Assembly (NCBI GenBank): GCA_003194525.1
Contig: NBIV01000742.1
Coordinates: 1-26,860, forward strand
Reading direction: 5' to 3'
Origin: Gracilariopsis chorda
Taxonomy: Eukaryota > Rhodophyta > Florideophyceae > Gracilariales > Gracilariaceae
DNA length: 26,860 bases
The notes under the pieces are model-generated. The model searched no databases. It was not told the DNA's origin and saw only the letters and a list, made by a program, of their open reading frames with translations. This document shows, piece after piece, positions 9,545 to 19,956 of this stretch (position 1 is the stretch's first letter; each line of letters starts with the position of its first letter). The translations under genes and the position numbers were made by a program.

Positions 9545-9966
9545 GGCACGTAACCTGTGGTGTTAGTGCCATGTCATCATGTGGCAATGCACACAACACC
9601 CACGTCATCAATATACCCGTGAATGTGTAAACCTGTTGACAGTGCATGCGCACCTTACCATTGTACCAACCACTGCTGTACCACTTGTACCAGGTGTCAA
9701 CCACCTCATCAGTATCCCCTGCACACAACGTACACTGTGACCACTGTAGTAGCTGGACACGTGGGTGTGTCCAACCGATCCAGTTATGCCATACCACTTG
9801 TACGCACCACGTTGCATATGTACACTTGCAGTAGCCAATCAGAAGCCAGTTTCACGTTGGGTTCGCGCACACGCGCATATGCCCTTTTGCAGAGGTACCC
9901 TCTAAAACAGCCCATGCTCCCCGGAACATTTGGTTTTCAGTGACAGCACAGGTACTACTGCCAACA

Positions 9967-12504
9967 TCTACCTTCCTTGACGAGCATTCAAGGTATGCAC
10001 TCTTAGGCTTCATGACCCATAAAAGTGAAATTGCTGTTGTATTCGATGCAGTTGAGCACAAGTTCCAGCAGCTTGGAGGAGTGGCCATTGCGAAAGTGCA
10101 CTCGGATAATGCCCAGGAGTATATTGCGTTGCAGCTGAACCCTGCCAACAATCTTCAAGACACTTCTTTCTCTCCTCCGTATACTCCGGAACACAATGCA
10201 ATAGCCGAGCGCATCAATCGCACTATGGAGGAAGCTGCTCGAGCTTTGCTCATACAGGCAAGTCTCCCAGAGTGCTTGTGGCCATACGCATTAAAGCACG
10301 TCATACATGTTCGCAATAGGGTTTATCACTCAGCAACTGGAAGCAGCCCTTACCTTTTGATGACTGGTTCAAAACCATCCCTGAAGCATGTCAAAGTGTT
10401 TGGGTGTGCTGCGTTCGTGCTTAAGATGAAACCGGATACCAAGTTCGAGTCTCGTGCACTTGAGGGAGTGTACTTGCAGACTCTTGAGCATGGTGTGTAT
10501 GATGTTTTAGTCAATGACAGTGATGAGATTCCACGCATTGTAAAGTCTCGGCATGTGACATTTGACGAGTCCAAGTTCCCTGGGGCACCATTTCTGGAAC
10601 ATGTTATGAGTGATGAAGGTGCATCAGATGATACTTATGAATGCACAGATCACTCTGAAATCGATACTGAGAGTGGTAGTATGGTTTCTGTGGACACCCC
10701 ATTCGACATTGAGAGTGATACGGAACATATTGAATCCACTCCTATACCAACGGCACAGAGCATTGAAAGCGGTACCGATCATCCAGATGATAGCGAGCAT
10801 ACTCTTGGTGACGATTCGGACCCAGACAATTGTGGTGAGCATGCCCCAAGTGCTAGTCAACATACTTCGGACACTGATGTCTTACCGGAATCTGAGCCAG
10901 AACCACGCTATCCTCGCCGTACACGACGTGCACCAGCTAAGTGGTGGTACATGGCCGGTAGTGCAACGTCACAAATGGATATTGCTACCAGTGATGAACC
11001 TACTCTGGGCGAAGCACTGTCTGCCACACCACTTGAGCAGAGCCTTTGGAAGGGTGCCATTGATGAAGAACTGACATCTCTGGAGGAGAAGAACACTTGG
11101 GAGGAGGATGAATCACCTGCCTCTCAGCCTCTTCCTACTCATGTCATTCTAAACGTAAAGCGCGATGCCAAAGGATCAGTTGAGAGATTTAAGGCTAGGG
11201 TTGTGGCTGGTGGCAATCACCAGACATACGGGCAGAACTACATGGAGACATATGCGCCAGTAGTGCCATTTAGCCTGGTCCGCATGTTCCTGTACGTCGC
11301 ACTTTGTCTTCAGATGTATGTGGCTCAAGTAGATGTTAAGACTGCATTTCTCAACGGTGAGCTTAAAGAAGACGTGTGGGTGATGTCGCCGCGTGGTGTT
11401 CCTGGTCTGACCACAAAGTGCTATAAGCTACTCAAGGCTATGTACGGTTTGAAACAGGCTCATCTAGCATGGCACACCAAGTTCAAAGCAGACATGAAGA
11501 GGTTGGGTTTTGAGGAACTACCCAGCGCACCGTGCGTATTCAAGCGAAAGGTTGGAGATGGCATGTATGCCTACATACTCGTATATGTGGACGACATTCT
11601 GGTGTTCACGCCAACGCTGGGGCAACGGACTACGGTGTTGGAGGAGCTCAAAACACTCTATGACCTCCGCATTGAGAACCGAATCACTCTGTACCTTGGC
11701 GTGGAGCTGTCATGGAAGATAGGTACAGCCGGACAACTCCTTGGTGTCAAGCTGGGACAGTCGCTGTATATTGAAAGTATACTTCGACGATTTGGTCTCC
11801 AGAACGCTAAGCCAGTACCTAGCCCTATGGTGGAGTGCTTCTTCACATCTCTAGCAATGGAGGAGGACAAATCACCAATGGATGTGCAGTTGTACCAGCA
11901 GATGATCGGGTCTCTGCTGTACTTGGCACTACGTACTAGGTTGGATATACTTGCACCAGTTCTCATCCTGGCTCGTTTTCAGAGTGCTCCTACCGCTTGG
12001 TGTCACAAAGCAGTGAAGCGTGTGCTCAGGTACCTGTGTGGAACGCGACAGCATGGGCTATGCTACAGGCCTGGATCGCTAGATCTGCATGGTTTTGTGG
12101 ACTCTGACTACGCTGGAGATACTACGAGTCGGAAGTCGATGTCCGGGTATATCGTTAAACTTGGGTCAGCAACCTGCTGGTATGGTGGTAGAAAACAAGC
12201 GTCAGTTGCGCTATCCACTGGCGAGGCGGAGTACTATGCTCTGACTTTGGCTGCACAGGAAGTGGTATGGGTTGCTCGTGTGCTACGGGAATGCGGCTTC
12301 GACATGAAACCTTTGGTTCCTCTACACTCTGACAACCAGTGCGCATTGGAGTGGGCTGGTGGTGAAAGGTGTCCTTCTAGTCGTGCTAAACACATTGATG
12401 TAAAGGTTCACTTTATCCGAGATCTCATGAGAGACAATGTGATTAGTGTTCAATACGTCCCAAGTGAGCTGAATGATGCCGATTTACTCACCAAGCCATT
12501 GTGA
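9967..12504 (+). CDS. gag-pol: Integrase core-reverse transcriptase-RNase H part of pol, separated from its start (unit 2)
   Basis: The frame is open from 9940 (the first 27 bp lie in the insert) to the stop at 12502-12504. It carries the rest of the integrase core: second Asp at 10105 (KVHSD) and Glu at 10207 (AIAERIN), 33 residues apart, followed by the copia-type VFGCAAFV region. After an acidic linker comes RT. The first catalytic Asp is at 11332 (QVDVKTAFLNG) and YVDD is at 11584-11595. RNase H has Asp 12100 (DSDYAGD), Glu 12223 (STGEAEYYAL) and Asp 12331 (HSDNQ). The C-terminus ADLLTKPL is typical of copia. All catalytic residues are present. It lacks its own promoter and a natural start, because the solo LTR cuts it from gag. 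Confidence 0.9.
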   Translation, partial: STFLDEHSRYALLGFMTHKSEIAVVFDAVEHKFQQLGGVAIAKVHSDNAQEYIALQLNPANNLQDTSFSPPYTPEHNAIAERINRTMEEAARALLIQASLPECLWPYALKHVIHVRNRVYHSATGSSPYLLMTGSKPSLKHVKVFGCAAFVLKMKPDTKFESRALEGVYLQTLEHGVYDVLVNDSDEIPRIVKSRHVTFDESKFPGAPFLEHVMSDEGASDDTYECTDHSEIDTESGSMVSVDTPFDIESDTEHIESTPIPTAQSIESGTDHPDDSEHTLGDDSDPDNCGEHAPSASQHTSDTDVLPESEPEPRYPRRTRRAPAKWWYMAGSATSQMDIATSDEPTLGEALSATPLEQSLWKGAIDEELTSLEEKNTWEEDESPASQPLPTHVILNVKRDAKGSVERFKARVVAGGNHQTYGQNYMETYAPVVPFSLVRMFLYVALCLQMYVAQVDVKTAFLNGELKEDVWVMSPRGVPGLTTKCYKLLKAMYGLKQAHLAWHTKFKADMKRLGFEELPSAPCVFKRKVGDGMYAYILVYVDDILVFTPTLGQRTTVLEELKTLYDLRIENRITLYLGVELSWKIGTAGQLLGVKLGQSLYIESILRRFGLQNAKPVPSPMVECFFTSLAMEEDKSPMDVQLYQQMIGSLLYLALRTRLDILAPVLILARFQSAPTAWCHKAVKRVLRYLCGTRQHGLCYRPGSLDLHGFVDSDYAGDTTSRKSMSGYIVKLGSATCWYGGRKQASVALSTGEAEYYALTLAAQEVVWVARVLRECGFDMKPLVPLHSDNQCALEWAGGERCPSSRAKHIDVKVHFIRDLMRDNVISVQYVPSELNDADLLTKPL

Positions 12505-12555
12505 CGTATGAGTGTTAATGCCATTCTCAAACGGCTTGGTCTTGGACAGGAACTC

Positions 12556-12564
12556 GAGGAGGAG
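12556..12564 (+). promoter_or_regulatory. Polypurine tract, unit 2
   Basis: GAGGAGGAG directly abuts LTR 2. Only about 50 bp separate it from the pol stop, leaving no room for an extra gene. Confidence 0.75.
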
Positions 12565-13297
12565 TGTTGAAGTGTTGAACTCTACAAGTGGTCGAGTGCC
12601 TGGCCAACCCCCACAGAAGGTGTCAGCTTGGTCCAAAACCAAACCTTCAGGGGACGATGGGCATTTTTGGAGCCCCTCGCTCCAAAAGCGCATATGCGCC
12701 TCTGCTCAAACCCAACGTGAAACGGCAATGTGATTGGCTACTGCAAAATGCTATATGCATTGTATACCGTACAAGTGTTATGGAGTGTATGGTACTGGAA
12801 TGCGGATATGCAGAAGTGGAGCAATGTGGTTGGTCCAAGTGTGCGCGCAGTAGACGGTTGTGCTGCAATGCCGAAGATGCGAATGGGAGCTGTATTGGGT
12901 GATTTGGGACAATGTGCGTTTGCGGGCTGCGCGGAGGGGTTGGAGTGCAAGGATGGTAATTGTTGATTTTTTAGAGCTGGTTCCAGATCAAGGGACTGGC
13001 AATGGATTTGCCGCATTGATTGATTTAGTTATTTGAAATTGTGACCCTCTAGATTGTGTGCGCGTTTCGTGTACACCTGCACACACGAATAACGTGTAGT
13101 GTAATGGTGCAACCACCGCCGTCGCTTGCTGCGACGACGGTGAAGTGTGTGCGGTAGGGTATATGTAGATTGGCTTTGCCTGCTGTCGAGTAAACTGGTC
13201 GACTAAGGCTGACAACCTTCCTTGTTTTATTTTCTTGTTTCTTCTTCCTCCCGTTGTTTCTTCCCTTTTGTTTTCATAACCCGCGTGCGTTGCAACA
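12565..13297 (+). repeat. LTR 2 of the array element (733 bp)
   Basis: It has the same length and ends as LTR 1, from which it is offset by exactly 6648 bp. I see no differences between them. It serves both unit 2 and unit 3. Confidence 0.92.
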
Positions 13298-13311
13298 GGT
13301 TATGGGCCCAG
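13298..13311 (+). promoter_or_regulatory. Primer binding site, unit 3
   Basis: GGTTATGGGCCCAG follows LTR 2 directly and is identical to the other units. Confidence 0.85.
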
Positions 13312-14084
13312 AGCGTCGACTTTTTGCAGACGTCGCGCTCTACTAATATCTCTTTGGATTCTACGAAGACTGGTTTTTCTTTCGCGCAGGTACGCGTTGC
13401 GTTGCGAGCGAGCGAATCTTGTGGAAGTCGAGTGGCAGTGGTGAAAGTAGGCAAAGCGTTCAGAGACACCTTCTCTGGTAAGCCGACCTGCGCCTGTTCC
13501 GATCCCTGCTTCTTTGCTTCAGCGCACAAGGAAGACCGCGCTATTTTCGGGCAAGCGACTAGAAGGGGTTAACTGGTGAAAGCTTATCGCGTCAGCTACT
13601 AGCCTCCCTTGGACGTCTCGTACGGATTGTAAAGCCCCTCGCTCTGAAGTGCGCAGAGCAGGATTGGTCGCAGAATCCGCATCTCACCTGGAGAGAGTTA
13701 CCAGGAACCAGAGGATTCGGACCTCTAGGGTAGCGGGGATAGTATCTCCTGCCAGTGCGCCCGTCTTAAGAAGTTTTATTTCTGTCCAGGCTCGTATCAG
13801 TACGTCCTGTGAGTAAACTCCGGGCGTTGAGTACCCGAACTCTGCCTGTGATCGCGTACGAGACGCGTCTCGACAAGCGTAGTAGACTTGGTTACACGGT
13901 CTCCGCTGAAGTTTTCGATGTTGAGTGTTTGAGATTCTTCTCCGCTACAGTTTTTCTGGTTCTTTGTGTAACAGAACCCTGGAAATCCCTCTTTTAGCTT
14001 CAATACATTGCGTGGATATCACTACATTTGGCATCTACATAGTTGCTTTTGTTGCTTTTCTTTGGTTCTAGTCCCGTAGGAACC
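13312..14084 (+). other. Non-coding leader of unit 3
   Basis: It is identical in length and layout to the unit 2 leader, with the 14-bp palindrome at 13859-13872. No gene is supported. Confidence 0.7.
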
Positions 14085-15848
14085 ATGTCCGACTCCGAAG
14101 TTGAAACGGAATCCACATCTGGAATGAAAATTCCTCGTTTCCATGGTAAGCGTGGTGATGATTATATGCTGTGGCGTCACCGTCTCCGTGCTGCATGCCG
14201 TATTAATGGTGTCTGGAATGTCGCGAATCCCTCTGGGGTTCAATCTACCACAGATATTTCAACTCAAGACACAACTACCGCAGGTAGTGGCACTGAAATA
14301 GCAACTCCCCGTATCATTGCGAAACGAGAAAAGGCTTGTGGTATCATCATCTGTGCTCTTGGTGATGCTCCATTACGCGTAGTCATGGACGTGGATGATG
14401 ATCCTGCACGTATGTTGCAACTCTTGGATGGACGTTATGCCTCCAATAGGACTGTATCTAGAATTGCAGTGCAGACACGATTGTTCCGAATGTCGTACAG
14501 CGGTGAGAACATGTCCAGCTATGTGGATCAATACACGGCATTGTTCGCTCAGTTAGACCGTATGGGCAAGGATGCTGCTATACCGGAGTCTCACAAGGCA
14601 CCTATGCTACTTGCTTCCATTGATCCGAACAGTTCGTTGGAGTCCATGGCTGCTGCACTCCGTACCAAGGACATATCGGAACTGACTTGGGACTATGTGG
14701 CAACCACTTTGATCGATGAGTACAATGCTCGTCTGGTCAGTTCTTCTAGTTCTGGACGTACGCGAAGACGAAAGAAGAACAGAAGCAAAGGTTCTGGTGG
14801 TTCACGTGTGTCCCAATACTCCAGTCACACTCACATCAGGGATGGAAGTGACTCTGATGATCGGCCAAGTACAACTGGTAGAGCATACGTGGTGTCCAGT
14901 AACCGGACTTATCACTGTGAATTCTGTGATCGTGATGGTCACACAAAGGACAGATGCCATGTGAATCCCGATAACCCAGATAATCACTTACCCAAAAGCA
15001 TCCTGGACAAGCTTAACATCAAATCGAAGAGCAAATCTGGGGCGTCCAAGTCTTGCAATAAACCGGCTGGTAGTTCATCAAAGATTGAGGTATGTGGTAT
15101 GGCACTGGAAAAGTCTTCCATCGTACCTCCCGACAGTTGTGATATGGACACCTATGCCGATAGTGGTGCTACATCACACTTTTTCGATTCGGTGTCTGCG
15201 TTTATTCCCGAGTCTTTGCACAACGTAGAAACTCGAACCATCATGCTTGCCGACAATACTGAAGTATGTGCAACGCAGCGGGGTGACATAGTATTGCCAT
15301 TTGAGTACGCAAACCTACGATTGACTGATGTCCTGTTCGTTCCAGAACTGGAATACAATTTGGTGTCCATAGGATGCTTGGCGGACAAGGGCATTGAATC
15401 TTTCTTTCGCTCAAGTGAAGTTCGTCTCACCTTGGACAATGGGTTTGTAGTCGGCAGTGGCCATCGCGATCGACGCTCGGGGTTGTACACCTTACCCGAT
15501 CCGATATTGCAAGGTACCAAACCAACCCCATCCTCGTCACCAACTAGTGGAGATCATTGCATGAAGACATCGGAGTCCAGTATTGCTAATCTATGGCATC
15601 GGCGACTTGCCCACATCAATGCGCGCGACCTCCAGTCAGTTTACAAACATGCTGAAGGGGTGCCGAAGATGTCGGGAATGGAGGAGATATGCCGCCCGTG
15701 TATGCTTGGTAAGGCACATAAACTTCCGTTCCCTGGCAAATACGACCGAGCATCAGCCGTAGGTGAGGTGGTACACTCCGATATACTAGGGCCCCTTGTA
15801 CCTTCATTCCCACAAAAGTTTCAATATGCCTCTACTGTTGAGAGTTGA
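14085..15848 (+). CDS. gag-pol: Gag-protease-integrase N-terminal polyprotein, cut short by an inserted LTR (unit 3)
   Basis: This 587-codon frame appears identical to the unit 2 product. It starts at ATG 14085 and carries the CCHC knuckle, DSGA protease motif, integrase HHCC and first core Asp, then stops just inside the solo LTR. It is the second undamaged copy of this half and supports unit 2 as the true sequence. Copies in units 1 and 4 differ only by indels. Confidence 0.9.
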   Translation: MSDSEVETESTSGMKIPRFHGKRGDDYMLWRHRLRAACRINGVWNVANPSGVQSTTDISTQDTTTAGSGTEIATPRIIAKREKACGIIICALGDAPLRVVMDVDDDPARMLQLLDGRYASNRTVSRIAVQTRLFRMSYSGENMSSYVDQYTALFAQLDRMGKDAAIPESHKAPMLLASIDPNSSLESMAAALRTKDISELTWDYVATTLIDEYNARLVSSSSSGRTRRRKKNRSKGSGGSRVSQYSSHTHIRDGSDSDDRPSTTGRAYVVSSNRTYHCEFCDRDGHTKDRCHVNPDNPDNHLPKSILDKLNIKSKSKSGASKSCNKPAGSSSKIEVCGMALEKSSIVPPDSCDMDTYADSGATSHFFDSVSAFIPESLHNVETRTIMLADNTEVCATQRGDIVLPFEYANLRLTDVLFVPELEYNLVSIGCLADKGIESFFRSSEVRLTLDNGFVVGSGHRDRRSGLYTLPDPILQGTKPTPSSSPTSGDHCMKTSESSIANLWHRRLAHINARDLQSVYKHAEGVPKMSGMEEICRPCMLGKAHKLPFPGKYDRASAVGEVVHSDILGPLVPSFPQKFQYASTVES

Positions 15849-16614
15849 AAGGAAGTTGAGGGGATGGAAGGGAAGTTCGCCAGCTCTAGCTTGGATTTAC
15901 TTGGAGGTCCTTCAGGCACATCTTATATACCACTCTAAACTCGAATTGCGCGGGAACACCAACTACAAGTAAAACCTAAACCACTAAGCAGGGACACTCA
16001 ATACTACCAATCATCATCTAACATGACATAGCCAGCTCAGCACAACCTCATTACACCAACGCACACCAACGCACCAATGTTCTGTAATAGTTACGTGCAT
16101 ACACATGACCATGACAAGGCACAAATTCACGACTCCAACACACGCCAGCACATGCCAACACATCACGGTAAGTCAACACGTCACGGTAAGTCGGCACGTA
16201 ACCTGTGGTGTTAGTGCCATGTCATCATGTGGCAATGCACACAACACCCACGTCATCAATATACCCGTGAATGTGTAAACCTGTTGACAGTGCATGCGCA
16301 CCTTACCATTGTACCAACCACTGCTGTACCACTTGTACCAGGTGTCAACCACCTCATCAGTATCCCCTGCACACAACGTACACTGTGACCACTGTAGTAG
16401 CTGGACACGTGGGTGTGTCCAACCGATCCAGTTATGCCATACCACTTGTACGCACCACGTTGCATATGTACACTTGCAGTAGCCAATCAGAAGCCAGTTT
16501 CACGTTGGGTTCGCGCACACGCGCATATGCCCTTTTGCAGAGGTACCCTCTAAAACAGCCCATGCTCCCCGGAACATTTGGTTTTCAGTGACAGCACAGG
16601 TACTACTGCCAACA
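15836..16614 (-). repeat. Antisense solo LTR inserted in integrase (unit 3)
   Basis: It is 779 bp with TGTTG...CAACA ends and TCTAC at 15831-15835 and 16615-16619. Its position is exactly the unit 2 copy plus 6648 bp. Confidence 0.88.
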
Positions 16615-19149
16615 TCTACCTTCCTTGACGAGCATTCAAGGTATGCACTCTTAGGCTTCATGACCCATAAAAGTGAAATTGCTGTTGTATTCGATGCAGT
16701 TGAGCACAAGTTCCAGCAGCTTGGAGGAGTGGCCATTGCGAAAGTGCACTCGGATAATGCCCAGGAGTATATTGCGTTGCAGCTGAACCCTGCCAACAAT
16801 CTTCAAGACACTTCTTTCTCTCCTCCGTATACTCCGGAACACAATGCAATAGCCGAGCGCATCAATCGCACTATGGAGGAAGCTGCTCGAGCTTTGCTCA
16901 TACAGGCAAGTCTCCCAGAGTGCTTGTGGCCATACGCATTAAAGCACGTCATACATGTTCGCAATAGGGTTTATCACTCAGCAACTGGAAGCAGCCCTTA
17001 CCTTTTGATGACTGGTTCAAAACCATCCCTGAAGCATGTCAAAGTGTTTGGGTGTGCTGCGTTCGTGCTTAAGATGAAACCGGATACCAAGTTCGAGTCT
17101 CGTGCACTTGAGGGAGTGTACTTGCAGACTCTTGAGCATGGTGTGTATGATGTTTTAGTCAATGACAGTGATGAGATTCCACGCATTGTAAAGTCTCGGC
17201 ATGTGACATTTGACGAGTCCAAGTTCCCTGGGGCACCATTTCTGGAACATGTTATGAGTGATGAAGGTGCATCAGATGATACTTATGAATGCACAGATCA
17301 CTCTGAAATCGATACTGAGAGTGGTAGTATGGTTTCTGTGGACACCCCATTCGACATTGAGAGTGATACGGAACATATTGAATCCACTCCTATACCAACG
17401 GCACAGAGCATTGAAAGCGGTACCGATCATCCAGATGATAGCGAGCATACTCTTGGTGACGATTCGGACCCAGACAATTGTGGTGAGCATGCCCCAAGTG
17501 CTAGTCAACATACTTCGGACACTGATGTCTTACCGGAATCTGAGCCAGAACCACGCTATCCTCGCCGTACACGACGTGCACCAGCTAAGTGGTGGTACAT
17601 GGCCGGTAGTGCCAACGTCACAAATGGATATTGCTACCAGTGATGAAACCTACTCTGGGCGAAGCACTGTCTGCCACACCACTTGAGCAGAGCCTTTGGA
17701 AGGGTGCCATTGATGAAAGAACTGACATCTCTGGAGGAGAAGAACACTTGGGAGGAGGATGAATCACCTGCCTCTCAGCCTCTTCCTACTCATGTCATTC
17801 TAAACGTAAAGCGCGATGCCAAAGGATCAGTTGAGAGATTTAAGGCTAGGGTTGTGGCTGGTGGCAATCACCAGACATACGGGCAGAACTACATGGAGAC
17901 ATATGCGCCAGTAGTGCCATTTAGCCTGGTCCGCATGTTCCTGTACGTCGCACTTTGTCTTCAGATGTATGTGCTCAAGTAGATGTTAAGACTGCATTTC
18001 TCAACGGTGAGCTTAAAGAAGACGTGTGGGTGATGTCGCCGCGTGGTGTTCCTGGTCTGACCACAAAGTGCTATAAGCTACTCAAGGCTATGTACGGTTT
18101 GAAACAGGCTCATCTAGCATGGCACACCAAGTTCAAAGCAGACATGAAGAGGTTGGGTTTTGAGAACTACCCAGCGCACCGTGCGTATTCAAGCGAAAGG
18201 TTGGAGATGGCATGTATGCCTACATACTCGTATATGTGGACGACATTCTGGTGTTCACGCCAACGCTGGGCAACGGACTACGGTGTTGGAGGAGCTCAAA
18301 ACACTCTATGACCTCCGCATTGAGAACCGAATCACTCTGTACCTTGCGTGGAGCTGTCATGGAAGATAGGTACAGCCGGACAACTCCTTGGTGTCAAGCT
18401 GGGACAGTCGCTTGTATATGAAAGTATACTTCGACGATTTGGTCTCCAGAACGCTAAGCCAGTACCTAGCCCTATGGTGGAGTGCTTCTTCACATCTCTA
18501 GCAATGGAGGAGGACAAATCACCAATGGATGTGCAGTTGTACCAGCATGATCGGGTCTCTGCTGTACTTGGCACTACGTACTAGGTTGGATATACTTGCA
18601 CCAGTTCTCATCCTGGCTCGTTTTCAGAGTGCTCCTACCGCTTGGTGTCACAAAGCAGTGAAGCGTGTGCTCAGGTACCTGTGTGGAACGCGACAGCATG
18701 GGCTATGCTACAGGCCTGGATCGCTAGATCTGCATGGTTTTGTGGACTCTGACTACGCTGGAGATACTACGAGTCGGAAGTCGATGTCCGGGTATATCGT
18801 TAAACTTGGGTCAGCAACCTGCTGGTATGGTGGTAGAAAACAAGCGTCAGTTGCGCTATCCACTGGCGAGGCGGAGTACTATGCTCTGACTTTGGCTGCA
18901 CAGGAAGTGGTATGGGTTGCTCGTGTGCTACGGGAATGCGGCTTCGACATGAAACCTTTGGTTCCTCTACACTCTGACAACCAGTGCGCATTGGAGTGGG
19001 CTGGTGGTGAAAGGTGTCCTTCTAGTCGTGCTAAACACATTGATGTAAAGGTTCACTTTATCCGAGATCTCATGAGAGACAATGTGATTAGTGTTCAATA
19101 CGTCCCAAGTGAGCTGAATGATGCCGATTTACTCACCAAGCCATTGTGA
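16615..19149 (+). pseudogene. gag-pol: Integrase core-RT-RNase H part, frameshifted in RT (unit 3)
   Basis: It is open and identical to unit 2 as far as 17611. An extra C at 17612-17613, an extra A near 17646 and an extra A near 17718 together restore the phase. Single-base losses follow near 17972, 18164, 18269 and 18346. Near 18414-18420 a T is gained and another lost, and two bases are lost near 18546. These break RT around both catalytic motifs. RNase H (from about 18550 to the TKPL stop at 19149) is intact. All changes in this patch are length changes, with no clear substitution. Confidence 0.87.
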
Positions 19150-19200
19150 CGTATGAGTGTTAATGCCATTCTCAAACGGCTTGGTCTTGGACAGGAACTC

Positions 19201-19209
19201 GAGGAGGAG
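19201..19209 (+). promoter_or_regulatory. Polypurine tract, unit 3
   Basis: GAGGAGGAG directly abuts LTR 3. Confidence 0.75.
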
Positions 19210-19942
19210 TGTTGAAGTGTTGAACTCTACAAGTGGTCGAGTGCCTGGCCAACCCCCACAGAAGGTGTCAGCTTGGTCCAAAACCAAACCTTCAGGGGAC
19301 GATGGGCATTTTTGGAGCCCCTCGCTCCAAAAGCGCATATGCGCCTCTGCTCAAACCCAACGTGAAACGGCAATGTGATTGGCTACTGCAAAATGCTATA
19401 TGCATTGTATACCGTACAAGTGTTATGGAGTGTATGGTACTGGAATGCGGATATGCAGAAGTGGAGCAATGTGGTTGGTCCAAGTGTGCGCGCAGTAGAC
19501 GGTTGTGCTGCAATGCCGAAGATGCGAATGGGAGCTGTATTGGGTGATTTGGGACAATGTGCGTTTGCGGGCTGCGCGGAGGGGTTGGAGTGCAAGGATG
19601 GTAATTGTTGATTTTTTAGAGCTGGTTCCAGATCAAGGGACTGGCAATGGATTTGCCGCATTGATTGATTTAGTTATTTGAAATTGTGACCCTCTAGATT
19701 GTGTGCGCGTTTCGTGTACACCTGCACACACGAATAACGTGTAGTGTAATGGTGCAACCACCGCCGTCGCTTGCTGCGACGACGGTGAAGTGTGTGCGGT
19801 AGGGTATATGTAGATTGGCTTTGCCTGCTGTCGAGTAAACTGGTCGACTAAGGCTGACAACCTTCCTTGTTTTATTTTTTTGTTTCTTCTTCCTCCCGTT
19901 GTTTCTTCCCTTTTGTTTTCATAACCCGCGTGCGTTGCAACA
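19210..19942 (+). repeat. LTR 3 of the array element (733 bp)
   Basis: It has the same termini and length as LTR 1 and LTR 2. One difference is visible: a C-to-T change in the T-rich stretch near 19879. Confidence 0.92.
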
Positions 19943-19956
19943 GGTTATGGGCCCAG
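19943..19956 (+). promoter_or_regulatory. Primer binding site, unit 4
   Basis: GGTTATGGGCCCAG follows LTR 3 directly and is unchanged. Confidence 0.85.

Larger units (their letters stand above)
9188..9966 (-). repeat. Antisense solo LTR of a related copia family, inserted in integrase (unit 2)
   Basis: This 779-bp insert begins TGTTG and ends CAACA, with TCTAC on both sides. Read on the minus strand it resembles the array's own LTR. The block 9826-9888 aligns without gaps to 6036-6098 at 53 of 63 positions, including the inverted CCAAT box and most of the GCGCATATGCGC palindrome. Outside that block similarity is patchy, so it comes from a different, diverged family. It holds an 18-bp tandem repeat (TCACGGTAAGTC at 9515 and 9533) and a minus-strand TATATAAG. 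It contains no coding domain and has stops in all frames that matter. Insert plus one duplication is 784 bp, which equals the phase shift between the flanking frames. Confidence 0.88.
6650..13297 (+). mobile_element. Tandem unit 2: best-preserved copia-type element
   Basis: This 6648-bp unit is the reference copy: internal region 6650-12564, LTR 12565-13297. Both halves of gag-pol are free of stops and frameshifts. The only lesion is the antisense solo LTR at 9188-9966. Without that insert and one duplicated TCTAC, gag-pol would span 1427 codons in one phase, close to the usual copia polyprotein length of about 1400 residues. Confidence 0.95.
13298..19942 (+). mobile_element. Tandem unit 3: copia-type element
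   Basis: This 6645-bp unit has internal region 13298-19209 and LTR 19210-19942. It follows unit 2 at a constant 6648-bp offset to about 17611. A patch of single-base indels then runs to about 18546, inside the IN C-terminus and RT. The RNase H segment and most of the LTR are clean again. Confidence 0.94.

Noticed and set aside
9189..9951. The integrase interruption as a spliceosomal intron
   Set aside because: A GT at 9189 and an AG at 9950-9951 would also restore phase (763 bp), but would add about six residues not expected in the copia integrase core. The TG...CA ends, TCTAC duplication and similarity to the element's own LTR explain the segment better.
9184..9960. CTACTG at 9184-9189 and 9955-9960 as the target duplication
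   Set aside because: This spacing is 771 bp, which does not restore the reading frame, and the resulting insert would lack TG...CA ends. TCTAC with 784-bp spacing satisfies both tests.
9188..9966. A novel gene or defence system in the 779-bp segment
   Set aside because: Frames of about 60-106 residues occur on both strands, but their sequence is biased by CACG/CAAC repeats, they change with each one-base indel, and the DNA is explained as an LTR.
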